A stretch of 64,000 nt of DNA. Origin: Verrucosispora sp. WMMD573 (GTDB lineage Bacteria; Actinomycetota; Actinomycetes; Mycobacteriales; Micromonosporaceae). Location: assembly GCF_027497175.1 (NCBI RefSeq), contig NZ_CP114901.1, forward strand, positions 1,612,001 through 1,676,000, read 5' to 3'. The translations under genes and the position numbers were made by a program. The notes below the pieces were generated by a model. The model was not told the origin of the DNA. It searched no databases and saw only the letters and a list, made by a program, of their open reading frames with translations. Position 1 is the first letter of the stretch, and the number at the start of each line of letters is the position of its first letter. Below are positions 34,584 to 41,725 of this stretch, one piece after another.

Positions 34584-35956
34584 CACGCCCCCAGCAGGCT
34601 CTGGCCGCAGACCCGAACCACGTTCCCGGTGACCGCGCCGGACGCCGGCCAGGCCAGCCAGCCGATGGTCTCCGCGACGTCCACCGGCAGCCCGCCCTGC
34701 GAGAGGCTGTTCATCCGACGGCCCGCCTCCCGCAGCACCAGCGGGATCCGGGCGGTCAGCCGGGTCTCGATGAACCCGGGCGCGACCGCGTTGACACTGA
34801 TCTGCCGCTCCCGCAGTGCCGGGGCGAGCGAGTCGACAAGCCCGACGACGCCGGCCTTGCTTGTGGCGTAGTTGGTCTGGCCCCGGTTGCCGGCGATCCC
34901 GGCGATCGAGGAGACGCCGATGATTCGCCCGCCGGCCGGGATCAGCCCGCGCTCCAGCAGCAGGTCGTTGATCCGCTCCTGGCTGGACAGGTTGACGTCG
35001 ATCACCTGGTCCCACCGGTCGGCGTCCATCCGGCCGAGGGTCTTGTCCCGGGTGATGCCGGCGTTGTGCACCACCACGTCCACCCGCCCGTGCCGGTTGG
35101 CCAGGTGCTCGGCGAGCCGGGCCGGCGCGTCGGCGGCGGTCAGGTCGAGCTGCACGGCACTACCGCCGATCTCGTTGGCCACGGTGGCCAACTCGTCCCC
35201 GGCGGCCGGGACGTCCAGCGCCACCACTGTCGCGCCGTCGCGGGCCAGCACCCGGGCCAACGCCGCGCCGATGCCCCGGGCCGCGCCGGTGACCAGCACC
35301 ACCTGCCCGTCGAGCGGCCGGTCCCAGTCGGCCGGTGCGGTGGCCTGCCCGGCGCCGACCCGGATCACCTGCCCCGAGACGTACGCGGAACGGCCCGACA
35401 GCAGGAACCGCAGGGTGGCCTCCAGGCTGGTCCAGGTGCCCGGGTCGGCGTCCCGCGTGACGTACACCAGCTGCGCGGTGATGCCCCGGCCGAACTCCTT
35501 GCCGATGCTGCGGGTCAGCCCCTCCAGGGCTCGCTGGGCGGTCGCCTCGCGGGGCGTGCCGCACTCGGCCGGGGGAGTGCCCAGCACGATCACCCGTCCG
35601 CTGGGCTGGACCGCCCGGGCCTGCGGGTGGAAGAAGTCGTAGAGCTGGCGCAGTTGGGACGACTCGGTGATGCCGGTAGCGTCGAAGACGAGGGCGGCGC
35701 TCTCCGGCGTACGACCGGTTGCCGGATCGGGGACGGCGGTGGCCGGATCGCGTAGGGCGAGCCCGGCGGCGGCCAGGGCCTTGCCGACCGGCTCGGTGAG
35801 CCGCCCGCCGGTGGCGGCACCGAGCAGGACCAGCCCGGGCAGAATCGGCTCGCCGGGTGCGTGCCGGCGCAGTCGCGGCGGATCGGGCAGCCCGAGGCGC
35901 TTCACCAGCGCCCGCCCGGTGCCCGACTGGACGAAGCTCGCATACCTGTCGGTCAT
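34583..35956 (-). CDS. fabG4: Two-domain 3-oxoacyl-ACP/CoA reductase (FabG4 type)
   Basis: A 457-residue high-molecular-weight FabG. The N-terminal 200 residues form a degenerate Rossmann-like domain. The C-terminal part is a short-chain dehydrogenase with TGAARGIGAALARVLA (cofactor), VVHNAGITRDKTL, and the Ser-Tyr-Lys triad in VSSIAG and NYATSKAG. Housekeeping FabG is about 245 residues, so the extra domain marks the FabG4 class that uses CoA substrates and NADH in mycobacteria. It is translated with htdX and is divergent from the thiolase. The 54-base gap contains both promoters. Confidence 0.9.
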   Translation of the reverse strand: MTDRYASFVQSGTGRALVKRLGLPDPPRLRRHAPGEPILPGLVLLGAATGGRLTEPVGKALAAAGLALRDPATAVPDPATGRTPESAALVFDATGITESSQLRQLYDFFHPQARAVQPSGRVIVLGTPPAECGTPREATAQRALEGLTRSIGKEFGRGITAQLVYVTRDADPGTWTSLEATLRFLLSGRSAYVSGQVIRVGAGQATAPADWDRPLDGQVVLVTGAARGIGAALARVLARDGATVVALDVPAAGDELATVANEIGGSAVQLDLTAADAPARLAEHLANRHGRVDVVVHNAGITRDKTLGRMDADRWDQVIDVNLSSQERINDLLLERGLIPAGGRIIGVSSIAGIAGNRGQTNYATSKAGVVGLVDSLAPALRERQISVNAVAPGFIETRLTARIPLVLREAGRRMNSLSQGGLPVDVAETIGWLAWPASGAVTGNVVRVCGQSLLGA

Positions 35957-36010
35957 AGGCGTAGCCTACTGGTGAGTAAGGTGTGGGCAACACTTTCGAG
36001 GAGGCGGATC

Positions 36011-37303
36011 GTGCAGAACGTTCGACGGGTCGCGATCATCGGCGGCAACCGGATCCCCTTCGCCCGCTCCAACTCGCGCTACGCCAGCGCCAGCAACTCC
36101 GACATGCTCGGTGCCGCGCTGGACGGGCTGGTCGCCCGGTTCGGTCTGGCCGGGCAGCGGGTCGGCGAGGTCGTCGCCGGGGCGGTTCTCAAGCACTCGA
36201 AGGACTTCAACCTCACCCGCGAGGTGGTGCTCGGCTCGAAGCTCGACCCGCGCACCCCGGCGTACGACATCCAGCAGGCGTGCGGCACCGGCCTGGAGGC
36301 CGTCATCCTGGTCGCCAACAAGATCGCCCTCGGTCAGCTCGACGTCGGCATCGCCGGTGGGGTCGACACCACCTCCGACGCTCCGCTCGCGGTCAACGAG
36401 GACATGCGCCGCACGCTGCTCAAGCTCAACTCCGCCCGCACCCTCGGCGAGCGGCTGCGGATCGCCGCCAAACTACGCCCGGCCCAGCCATTCAGGCCGG
36501 AGATCCCCCGCAACGCCGAGCCACGCACCGGCCTGTCGATGGGCGAGCACGCCGCGCAGACCGCGCTGCGCTGGAACATCGACCGACAGGCGCAGGATGA
36601 GCTGGCCCTGCGGTCGCACCAGCGGCTCGCCGCCGCGTACGACAAGGGCTTCTTCGACGACCTGATGACCCCCTACCTGGGGCTGACCCGCGACCAGAAC
36701 CTCCGCCCCGACACCACGCTGGAGAAGCTGGGCACGCTGCGGCCGGTCTTCGGCGCCAAGGGGCCGGACGCCGAACGGGCCACCATGACCGCCGGCAACT
36801 CGTCGCCGCTTACCGACGGCGCCTCCACCGTGCTACTGGCCAGCGAGGAGTGGGCGCGCGAGCACAACCTGCCGGTGCTGGCCTGGTTCTCCTGGTCGGA
36901 GACGGGCGCGGTGGACTTCGTGCACGGCGAGGAGGGGCTGCTGATGGCACCCGCGTACGCCGTGCCCCGGCTGCTCGACCGGGCCGGGCTCACCCTTCAG
37001 GACTTCGACTACTACGAGATCCACGAGGCGTTCGCCTCGCAGGTGCTGGCGACCCTGGCGGCCTGGGAGTCACCGGAGTTCTGCAAGGACCGGCTCGGCC
37101 TGGACGCCCCGCTCGGCCCCATCGACACCGACAGGCTCAACGTCAACGGTTCCTCGCTGGCCGCCGGTCACCCGTTCGCCGCCACCGGCGGCCGGATCGT
37201 CGCCACCCTGGCCAAACTGCTCGCCGAGAAGCGCACCGGACGCGGCCTGATCTCCATCTGCGCCGCCGGCGGCCAGGGCGTCACCGCCATCCTCGACCGC
37301 TGA
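36011..37303 (+). CDS. fadA2: Acetyl-CoA acetyltransferase / thiolase (FadA2 type)
   Basis: A 430-residue thiolase. The nucleophilic Cys lies in QQACGTGLEA (about residue 93), with IHEAFA, NVNGSSLAAGHPFAATG and the second Cys in ICAAGGQG. The GTG start at 36011 follows GAGGAGG with a six-base spacer. It pairs with divergent fabG4/htdX, so the three could run the reversible elongation or degradation of acyl-CoA. Downstream is a C-only tract and palindrome copy C. Confidence 0.92.
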   Translation: MQNVRRVAIIGGNRIPFARSNSRYASASNSDMLGAALDGLVARFGLAGQRVGEVVAGAVLKHSKDFNLTREVVLGSKLDPRTPAYDIQQACGTGLEAVILVANKIALGQLDVGIAGGVDTTSDAPLAVNEDMRRTLLKLNSARTLGERLRIAAKLRPAQPFRPEIPRNAEPRTGLSMGEHAAQTALRWNIDRQAQDELALRSHQRLAAAYDKGFFDDLMTPYLGLTRDQNLRPDTTLEKLGTLRPVFGAKGPDAERATMTAGNSSPLTDGASTVLLASEEWAREHNLPVLAWFSWSETGAVDFVHGEEGLLMAPAYAVPRLLDRAGLTLQDFDYYEIHEAFASQVLATLAAWESPEFCKDRLGLDAPLGPIDTDRLNVNGSSLAAGHPFAATGGRIVATLAKLLAEKRTGRGLISICAAGGQGVTAILDR

Positions 37304-37357
37304 CCGCCGCCCCGCCCCGCCCCGCCCTCGCCCCGCCCCCGCCCCCGCCCTCGCCCC

Positions 37358-37418
37358 GTTGATCATGAGGTTAGCGGCAGTTATTGATCTTCAAGTCGCC
37401 GCTAACCTCATGATCAAC
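37358..37418. repeat. 61-bp palindromic element, copy C
   Basis: Arms of 21 bp are perfect: GTTGATCATGAGGTTAGCGGC and its complement, around a 19-base centre. Preceded by an almost pure CCCCG/CCCTCG tract (37304-37357). It lies between fadA2 and purB. Confidence 0.92.
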
Positions 37419-37471
37419 CCGGACCCGCTCGGGTGACCTCGGCGGGGGGTCGGGAGAATGGTGAGGTGACG

Positions 37472-38890
37472 ATGATTCCGAACGTGCTTGCCAATCGGTA
37501 CGCCTCGGCCGAGCTGGTCAACCTCTGGTCGCCGGAGGAGAAGGTCCGGCTGGAGCGGCGGCTCTGGCTGGCCGTGCTGCGGGCGCAGCGGGATCTGGGT
37601 GTCTCGGTGCCGGACGGGGTGGTTGAGGCGTACGAGCGGGTGCTGGACGATGTCGACCTGGCCTCGATCGCGGCGCGGGAGCGGGTCACCCGGCACGACG
37701 TGAAGGCCCGGATCGAGGAGTTCAGCGCGCTCGCCGGGCACGAGCACGTGCACAAGGGGATGACCTCCCGGGACCTCACCGAGAACGTCGAGCAGCTCCA
37801 GGTGCGCCGCTCACTGGAGCTGATCCGGGATCGGGTGGTGGCGACGCTGGCCCGACTCGCCTGGCACGCCCACGAGTACGCCGACGTGGTGATGGCCGGC
37901 CGATCGCACAACGTGGCGGCGCAGGCCACCACGCTGGGCAAGCGCTTCGCGTCGGCCGCGGAGGAGCTGCTGATCGCGTACGAGCGGCTGGAGGACCTGA
38001 TCACCCGGTACCCGCTGCGGGGGATCAAGGGGCCGGTCGGTACCGCCGCCGACCAGTTGGACCTCTTCGACGGCGACGCCGAGAAGGTCGCCGAGTTGGA
38101 GCGGCGGGTCGCCGAGCACCTGGGCTTCAGCCGGGTGCTGGGCAGCGTCGGCCAGGTCTACCCGCGTTCGCTCGACTTCGACGTGCTCTCCGCGCTGGCA
38201 CAGGTGGCTGCGGCGCCGTCGTCGTTGGCCACCACGATCCGGCTGATGGTCGGTCAGGAGTTGGCTACCGAGGGCTTCAAGCCCGGCCAGGTCGGCTCCA
38301 GCGCGATGCCGCACAAGATGAACACCCGCTCGTCGGAGCGGGTCAACGGCTTCGCGGTGATCATCCGGGGTTACCTGTCGATGGTCGGCGAGCTGGCCGG
38401 TGACCAGTGGAACGAGGGGGACGTCTCCTGCTCGGTGGTGCGCCGGGTGGCCCTGCCGGACGCCTTCTTCGCCGCCGACGGGCTGTTCCAGACGTTCCTC
38501 ACCGTGCTGGACGAGTTCGGCGCGTACCCAGCGGTGATCAACCGGGAACTGGAGCGGTTCCTGCCGTTCCTGGCCACCACCAAGATCCTGGTGGCGGCCG
38601 TCCGCCGGGGCGTCGGCCGGGAGACCGCCCACGAGGCGATCAAGGAGCACGCCGTCGCGGTCGCCCTGGCCATGCGGGAGAAGGGCACGCCCGACAACGA
38701 CCTCTTCGACCGCCTGGCCGCCGACCCCCGCCTGGGCCTGTCCCGCCCCGAGATCGACGCCCTGGTAGCCGACCGCGCCGCCTTCGTAGGCGCCACCCCC
38801 ACCCAGATCCAGTCGGTGACCGCCAGAATCACCAAGATCGTCCAATCCCACCCCCAAGCCGCCACCTACTCCCCACCCCCCATCCTCTAA
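37472..38890 (+). CDS. purB: Adenylosuccinate lyase
   Basis: A 472-residue lyase of the fumarase/aspartase superfamily. It acts twice in purine synthesis: SAICAR to AICAR, and adenylosuccinate to AMP. Visible are HEHVHKGMTSRDLTEN, AGRSHNVAAQATTLGKRFA and the signature loop GSSAMPHKMN. The start is ATG 37472, with GAGG five bases upstream; a GTG six bases earlier is possible. The 3' end becomes C-rich with a run encoding QAATYSPPPIL, then palindrome copy D. Confidence 0.97.
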   Translation: MIPNVLANRYASAELVNLWSPEEKVRLERRLWLAVLRAQRDLGVSVPDGVVEAYERVLDDVDLASIAARERVTRHDVKARIEEFSALAGHEHVHKGMTSRDLTENVEQLQVRRSLELIRDRVVATLARLAWHAHEYADVVMAGRSHNVAAQATTLGKRFASAAEELLIAYERLEDLITRYPLRGIKGPVGTAADQLDLFDGDAEKVAELERRVAEHLGFSRVLGSVGQVYPRSLDFDVLSALAQVAAAPSSLATTIRLMVGQELATEGFKPGQVGSSAMPHKMNTRSSERVNGFAVIIRGYLSMVGELAGDQWNEGDVSCSVVRRVALPDAFFAADGLFQTFLTVLDEFGAYPAVINRELERFLPFLATTKILVAAVRRGVGRETAHEAIKEHAVAVALAMREKGTPDNDLFDRLAADPRLGLSRPEIDALVADRAAFVGATPTQIQSVTARITKIVQSHPQAATYSPPPIL

Positions 38891-38911
38891 CCCGGCCCCC
38901 GGACATCTCTG

Positions 38912-38972
38912 GTTGATCATGAAGTTGTTGTCGCGCCACGCCGGATGGTGTGGCAACAACTTCATGATCAAC
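38912..38972. repeat. 61-bp palindromic element, copy D
   Basis: Perfect 19-bp arms (GTTGATCATGAAGTTGTTG and its complement), with an inner stem GCCAC/GTGTGGC. It lies between convergent purB and the YbjQ-like gene, where a bidirectional terminator would be expected. Confidence 0.92.
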
Positions 38973-38995
38973 GCGACCGAAGGTGGGGGGTGCGG

Positions 38996-39454
38996 TTAGT
39001 CGCGGGTGGGGGTTTCGGGGGCGGTGCCGAGGGTGGGGGCGCTGGGTGGTTCGGCGATCTTGCCGAGTTCCTCGGCGAAGGCTGGTTCCTGGGCCGTCTC
39101 GGCGGCCACCAGGGGCTGGTCGGGGGGCATGACGTCGGGGACCTTGGGCACCACGATCACGGCGGTGCCGTAGGCGCAGATCTCCATCCACATCTCGCCG
39201 CAGTCGCGGCTGTCGAACCGCATCCCCACCACGGCGTTCGCGCCGAGCCGCCGGGCCTCCTCGCCGAGGCGGGCGACCGAGTCGGTACGCCAGCGGGTCA
39301 GGTTGTCCGGCGCCATCGGGTCGTACGCCCCGCCGCGCAGGTTCTTCACTCCCTCGCGGTACGGGTTGCGGGTTCTGGCCATGGAGGAGACCACCTCGCC
39401 GAGGATCTGGCGGATCTCGTAGCCGGGAAGTTGATCCGTCGTCACGACCAGCAC
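38996..39454 (-). CDS. YbjQ/DUF74-family protein
   Basis: About 152 residues. The core matches the YbjQ family: VVTTDQLPGYEIRQILGEVVSSM, a helix with NLRGGAYDPM, GANAVVGMRFDS and MEICAYGTAVIVVP. These small pentameric proteins are annotated as heavy-metal-binding, but function is not established. The last 45 residues are a Pro/Ala/Glu tail outside the family core. The GTG start at 39454 fits the family N-terminus; the ribosome site is poor. Confidence 0.82.
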   Translation of the reverse strand: MLVVTTDQLPGYEIRQILGEVVSSMARTRNPYREGVKNLRGGAYDPMAPDNLTRWRTDSVARLGEEARRLGANAVVGMRFDSRDCGEMWMEICAYGTAVIVVPKVPDVMPPDQPLVAAETAQEPAFAEELGKIAEPPSAPTLGTAPETPTRD

Positions 39455-39583
39455 GTTTCCGATGCTGGCAGGCCCGGGTGCGGCACATCGTGAGCCCTGT
39501 TCACCTGATCGGATGCTGAAAAACCGCGCGGCGCGGACGGCGGGCGCAGGGCCCACCATCCGCGCCGCCACGGGCGCTAACCG

Positions 39584-40264
39584 TCAGACGCCGGAAACGG
39601 ACCGGATCCAGGCACGGTTGTACGCGACGCTGCCGTAGTTCTGGATGCTCTGGCCGTCGGCGGTGGAGGCCACGCCGACCTGCTGGCCGTTGTAGAACTG
39701 TGGGCCGCCCGAGTCGCCCCGCCACGCGTTGCCGTTGATCCGGCTGCTCCGGATCGCCTGCCCGCCGTACGCGTCACTCACGTTCGTGCTGGTGACCCGG
39801 ACGCTCGCGGTCTTGAGCTGGCTCGACGCCGAGCAACCGCTGTAGCAGGTCATGCCCCAGCCGTAGATCGAGTTCGTCGAGTTGACCGGCGGGTTGCTGG
39901 AGGCCAGCGTGACGTAGCTGGTGCTCACCGAGCTGGACAGACGCATCAGGGCCACGTCGTACTGGCCGTAGGTGGCGCTGACCGTGCGGGTGACACCGCC
40001 GGAGGAGCGGTAGACGCTGCCCACCCGGACCGACATCGAGCCGCCGAGGCAGTGCCGCGCGGTGAGCACCCACTGCGGGGCGATGATCGTGCCGGAGCAG
40101 GTGAACGAGCCGTTGCTGAAGACCGCGGCGGCCCACGGCGCCGAGGAGACGGTGCCGCCGCCGATGATGTAGGGACCGACGGGTGAGGCGACGGCGCCGG
40201 AACTGGCGCCCATCACCGCGGCCATGGCGGTGGCGAAGACCGCGATCAGGGATCGGATGCGCAT
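39584..40264 (-). CDS. Secreted trypsin-like serine protease (S1)
   Basis: A 226-residue secreted protease. The signal peptide MRIRSLIAVFATAMAAVMGASSGAVA ends near residue 27. The mature region shows IIGGGTVSSAPWAAAV, the catalytic His in TARHC, Asp in YDVALMRL and Ser in GDSGGP. Three pairs of Cys positions are compatible with disulfides. The start at 40264 is supported by AAGGAG and by the signal peptide. Expected extracellular, with trypsin or SGP-like specificity undetermined. Monocistronic. Confidence 0.93.
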   Translation of the reverse strand: MRIRSLIAVFATAMAAVMGASSGAVASPVGPYIIGGGTVSSAPWAAAVFSNGSFTCSGTIIAPQWVLTARHCLGGSMSVRVGSVYRSSGGVTRTVSATYGQYDVALMRLSSSVSTSYVTLASSNPPVNSTNSIYGWGMTCYSGCSASSQLKTASVRVTSTNVSDAYGGQAIRSSRINGNAWRGDSGGPQFYNGQQVGVASTADGQSIQNYGSVAYNRAWIRSVSGV

Positions 40265-40714
40265 TGGGACTCCTTCGGGGTTCCCAGGACCCGGGTTCAC
40301 CGGGCCGGCCTGCGGTGGCGGACGGGGGTGATCCGCCACCGCGACGTCTTCATATCGACGTCTGACGATGTACCGTAGGGCCCGGTGGGGTGTTTCACAA
40401 GAGGTTCATTGAAACAAGGTGATGTAACAGTTGGATTTCCCGTCGCCGGGCCGCTCCGGACCGGCGGCGACGCTCAGCTGCCCTGTCACCGAGGAGCTCG
40501 TCCGTCCGGGGGTGATCGGCAAGGAGGCTGGCAACGAAGCCGTATCGGGATCGCAACGAACCTGTATCGGTCCCGATCGGTAGGTGTGGGTAGGGTCGAG
40601 CGGCACCCTGGCGGCGTCCGGCCGGTGCGTCTGGCGCGGCATCTGCCAGGTAGGCTGGCTGCGCTCGCCCGTTGTGGGTCGGCACCCAACTGCGTACACA
40701 GTCAGGAGTGCCCA
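40265..40714. promoter_or_regulatory. 450-bp divergent regulatory region with two direct-repeat pairs
   Basis: Between the protease (minus) and purS (plus). Near the protease, CGACGTCT repeats at 40342 and 40356 (14 bases apart). Towards purS, CAACGAAGCCGTATCGG (40532-40548) and CAACGAACCTGTATCGG (40554-40570) repeat with a 22-base period, two helical turns, as expected for an activator or repressor site. The middle is less GC-rich. No gene was recognised. Confidence 0.5.
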
Positions 40715-40978
40715 GTGCCTCGCGTCGTCGTCGACGTCATGCTCAAGCCCGAGATCCTCGATCCTCAGGGCCAGGCCGTCGCAAACGCGCTGCCCCGGCT
40801 CGGCGTCAACGACGTCGCCTCGGTACGGATTGGCAGGCGGATCGAGATCGACTTTACCGGTGAACCGGACCTGGACCGGGCCCGGGAGATCGCCGACAAG
40901 CTGCTCGCCAACCCGGTCATCGAGGACTTCACGGTCCGTCTGGTCGAGACCGACGAGCCTGCGGAAGCCCGGCCGTGA
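40715..40978 (+). CDS. purS: Phosphoribosylformylglycinamidine synthase subunit PurS
   Basis: An 87-residue small subunit of the FGAM synthase complex, which channels ammonia from PurQ to PurL. It matches the family ([39 protein letters not shown]). The GTG at 40715 has AGGAG six bases upstream. It overlaps purQ by four bases (GTGA), so the three subunits are made together. Confidence 0.96.
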   Translation: MPRVVVDVMLKPEILDPQGQAVANALPRLGVNDVASVRIGRRIEIDFTGEPDLDRAREIADKLLANPVIEDFTVRLVETDEPAEARP

Positions 40979-41658
40979 CCGCCCGGATCGGTGTGGTGAC
41001 GTTCCCCGGTTCGCTCGACGACGGGGACGCCGCCCGGGCCGTACGGATCGCCGGCGCCGAACCGGTCCGTCTCTGGCACGGCGAGGCGGAGCTGCATGGG
41101 GTGGACGCGGTCGTCCTGCCCGGTGGCTTCTCCTACGGCGACTACCTGCGCTGCGGCGCGATCGCCCGGTTCGCCCCGGTGATGGAGAAGATCGTCGACG
41201 CCGCCGGTGGGGGCCTGCCCGTGCTGGGCATCTGCAACGGCTTCCAGATCCTCTGCGAGGCTCACCTGCTGCCCGGGGCGCTCACCCGCAACCAGCACCT
41301 GCACTTCCGCAACCGCGACCAGATCCTGCGCATCGAGGCGACCGGCACCGCCTGGACGAACACTTTCCAGCCGGGCCAGGAGGTGCTGATTCCGGTCAAG
41401 AACGGCGAGGGCTGCTACGTCGCCGACCCGGCAACGCTGGACGAGCTTGAGGCCCAGGGCCGGGTCGTCGCCCGCTACGGCGGCGGCAACCCCAACGGAT
41501 CACAGCGGGACATCGCCGCGATCACCAACCAGGCCGGCAACGTGGTCGGCATCATGCCGCATCCCGAGCACGCGGTGGAGGCGCTCACCGGCCCCTCCCT
41601 CGACGGTCTCGGCTTCTTCACCTCCGTGCTGAAGCACCTGGTGGGGGCGCCGGCGTGA
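40975..41658 (+). CDS. purQ: Phosphoribosylformylglycinamidine synthase subunit PurQ
   Basis: A 227-residue class I glutamine amidotransferase that supplies ammonia to PurL. The nucleophile is the Cys in [10 protein letters not shown] (near residue 85); the His/Glu pair is in MPHPEHAVE (about 195). It begins with the usual [22 protein letters not shown] start, overlapping purS. It is followed by purL after 67 bases. Confidence 0.97.
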   Translation: MTARIGVVTFPGSLDDGDAARAVRIAGAEPVRLWHGEAELHGVDAVVLPGGFSYGDYLRCGAIARFAPVMEKIVDAAGGGLPVLGICNGFQILCEAHLLPGALTRNQHLHFRNRDQILRIEATGTAWTNTFQPGQEVLIPVKNGEGCYVADPATLDELEAQGRVVARYGGGNPNGSQRDIAAITNQAGNVVGIMPHPEHAVEALTGPSLDGLGFFTSVLKHLVGAPA

Positions 41659-41725
41659 CCGTGCGCGGCGGGATCATCGGTCGGCTCACCCGCCCGTCGG
41701 GCGGCGAGCGCAACAAGGAGACGCC

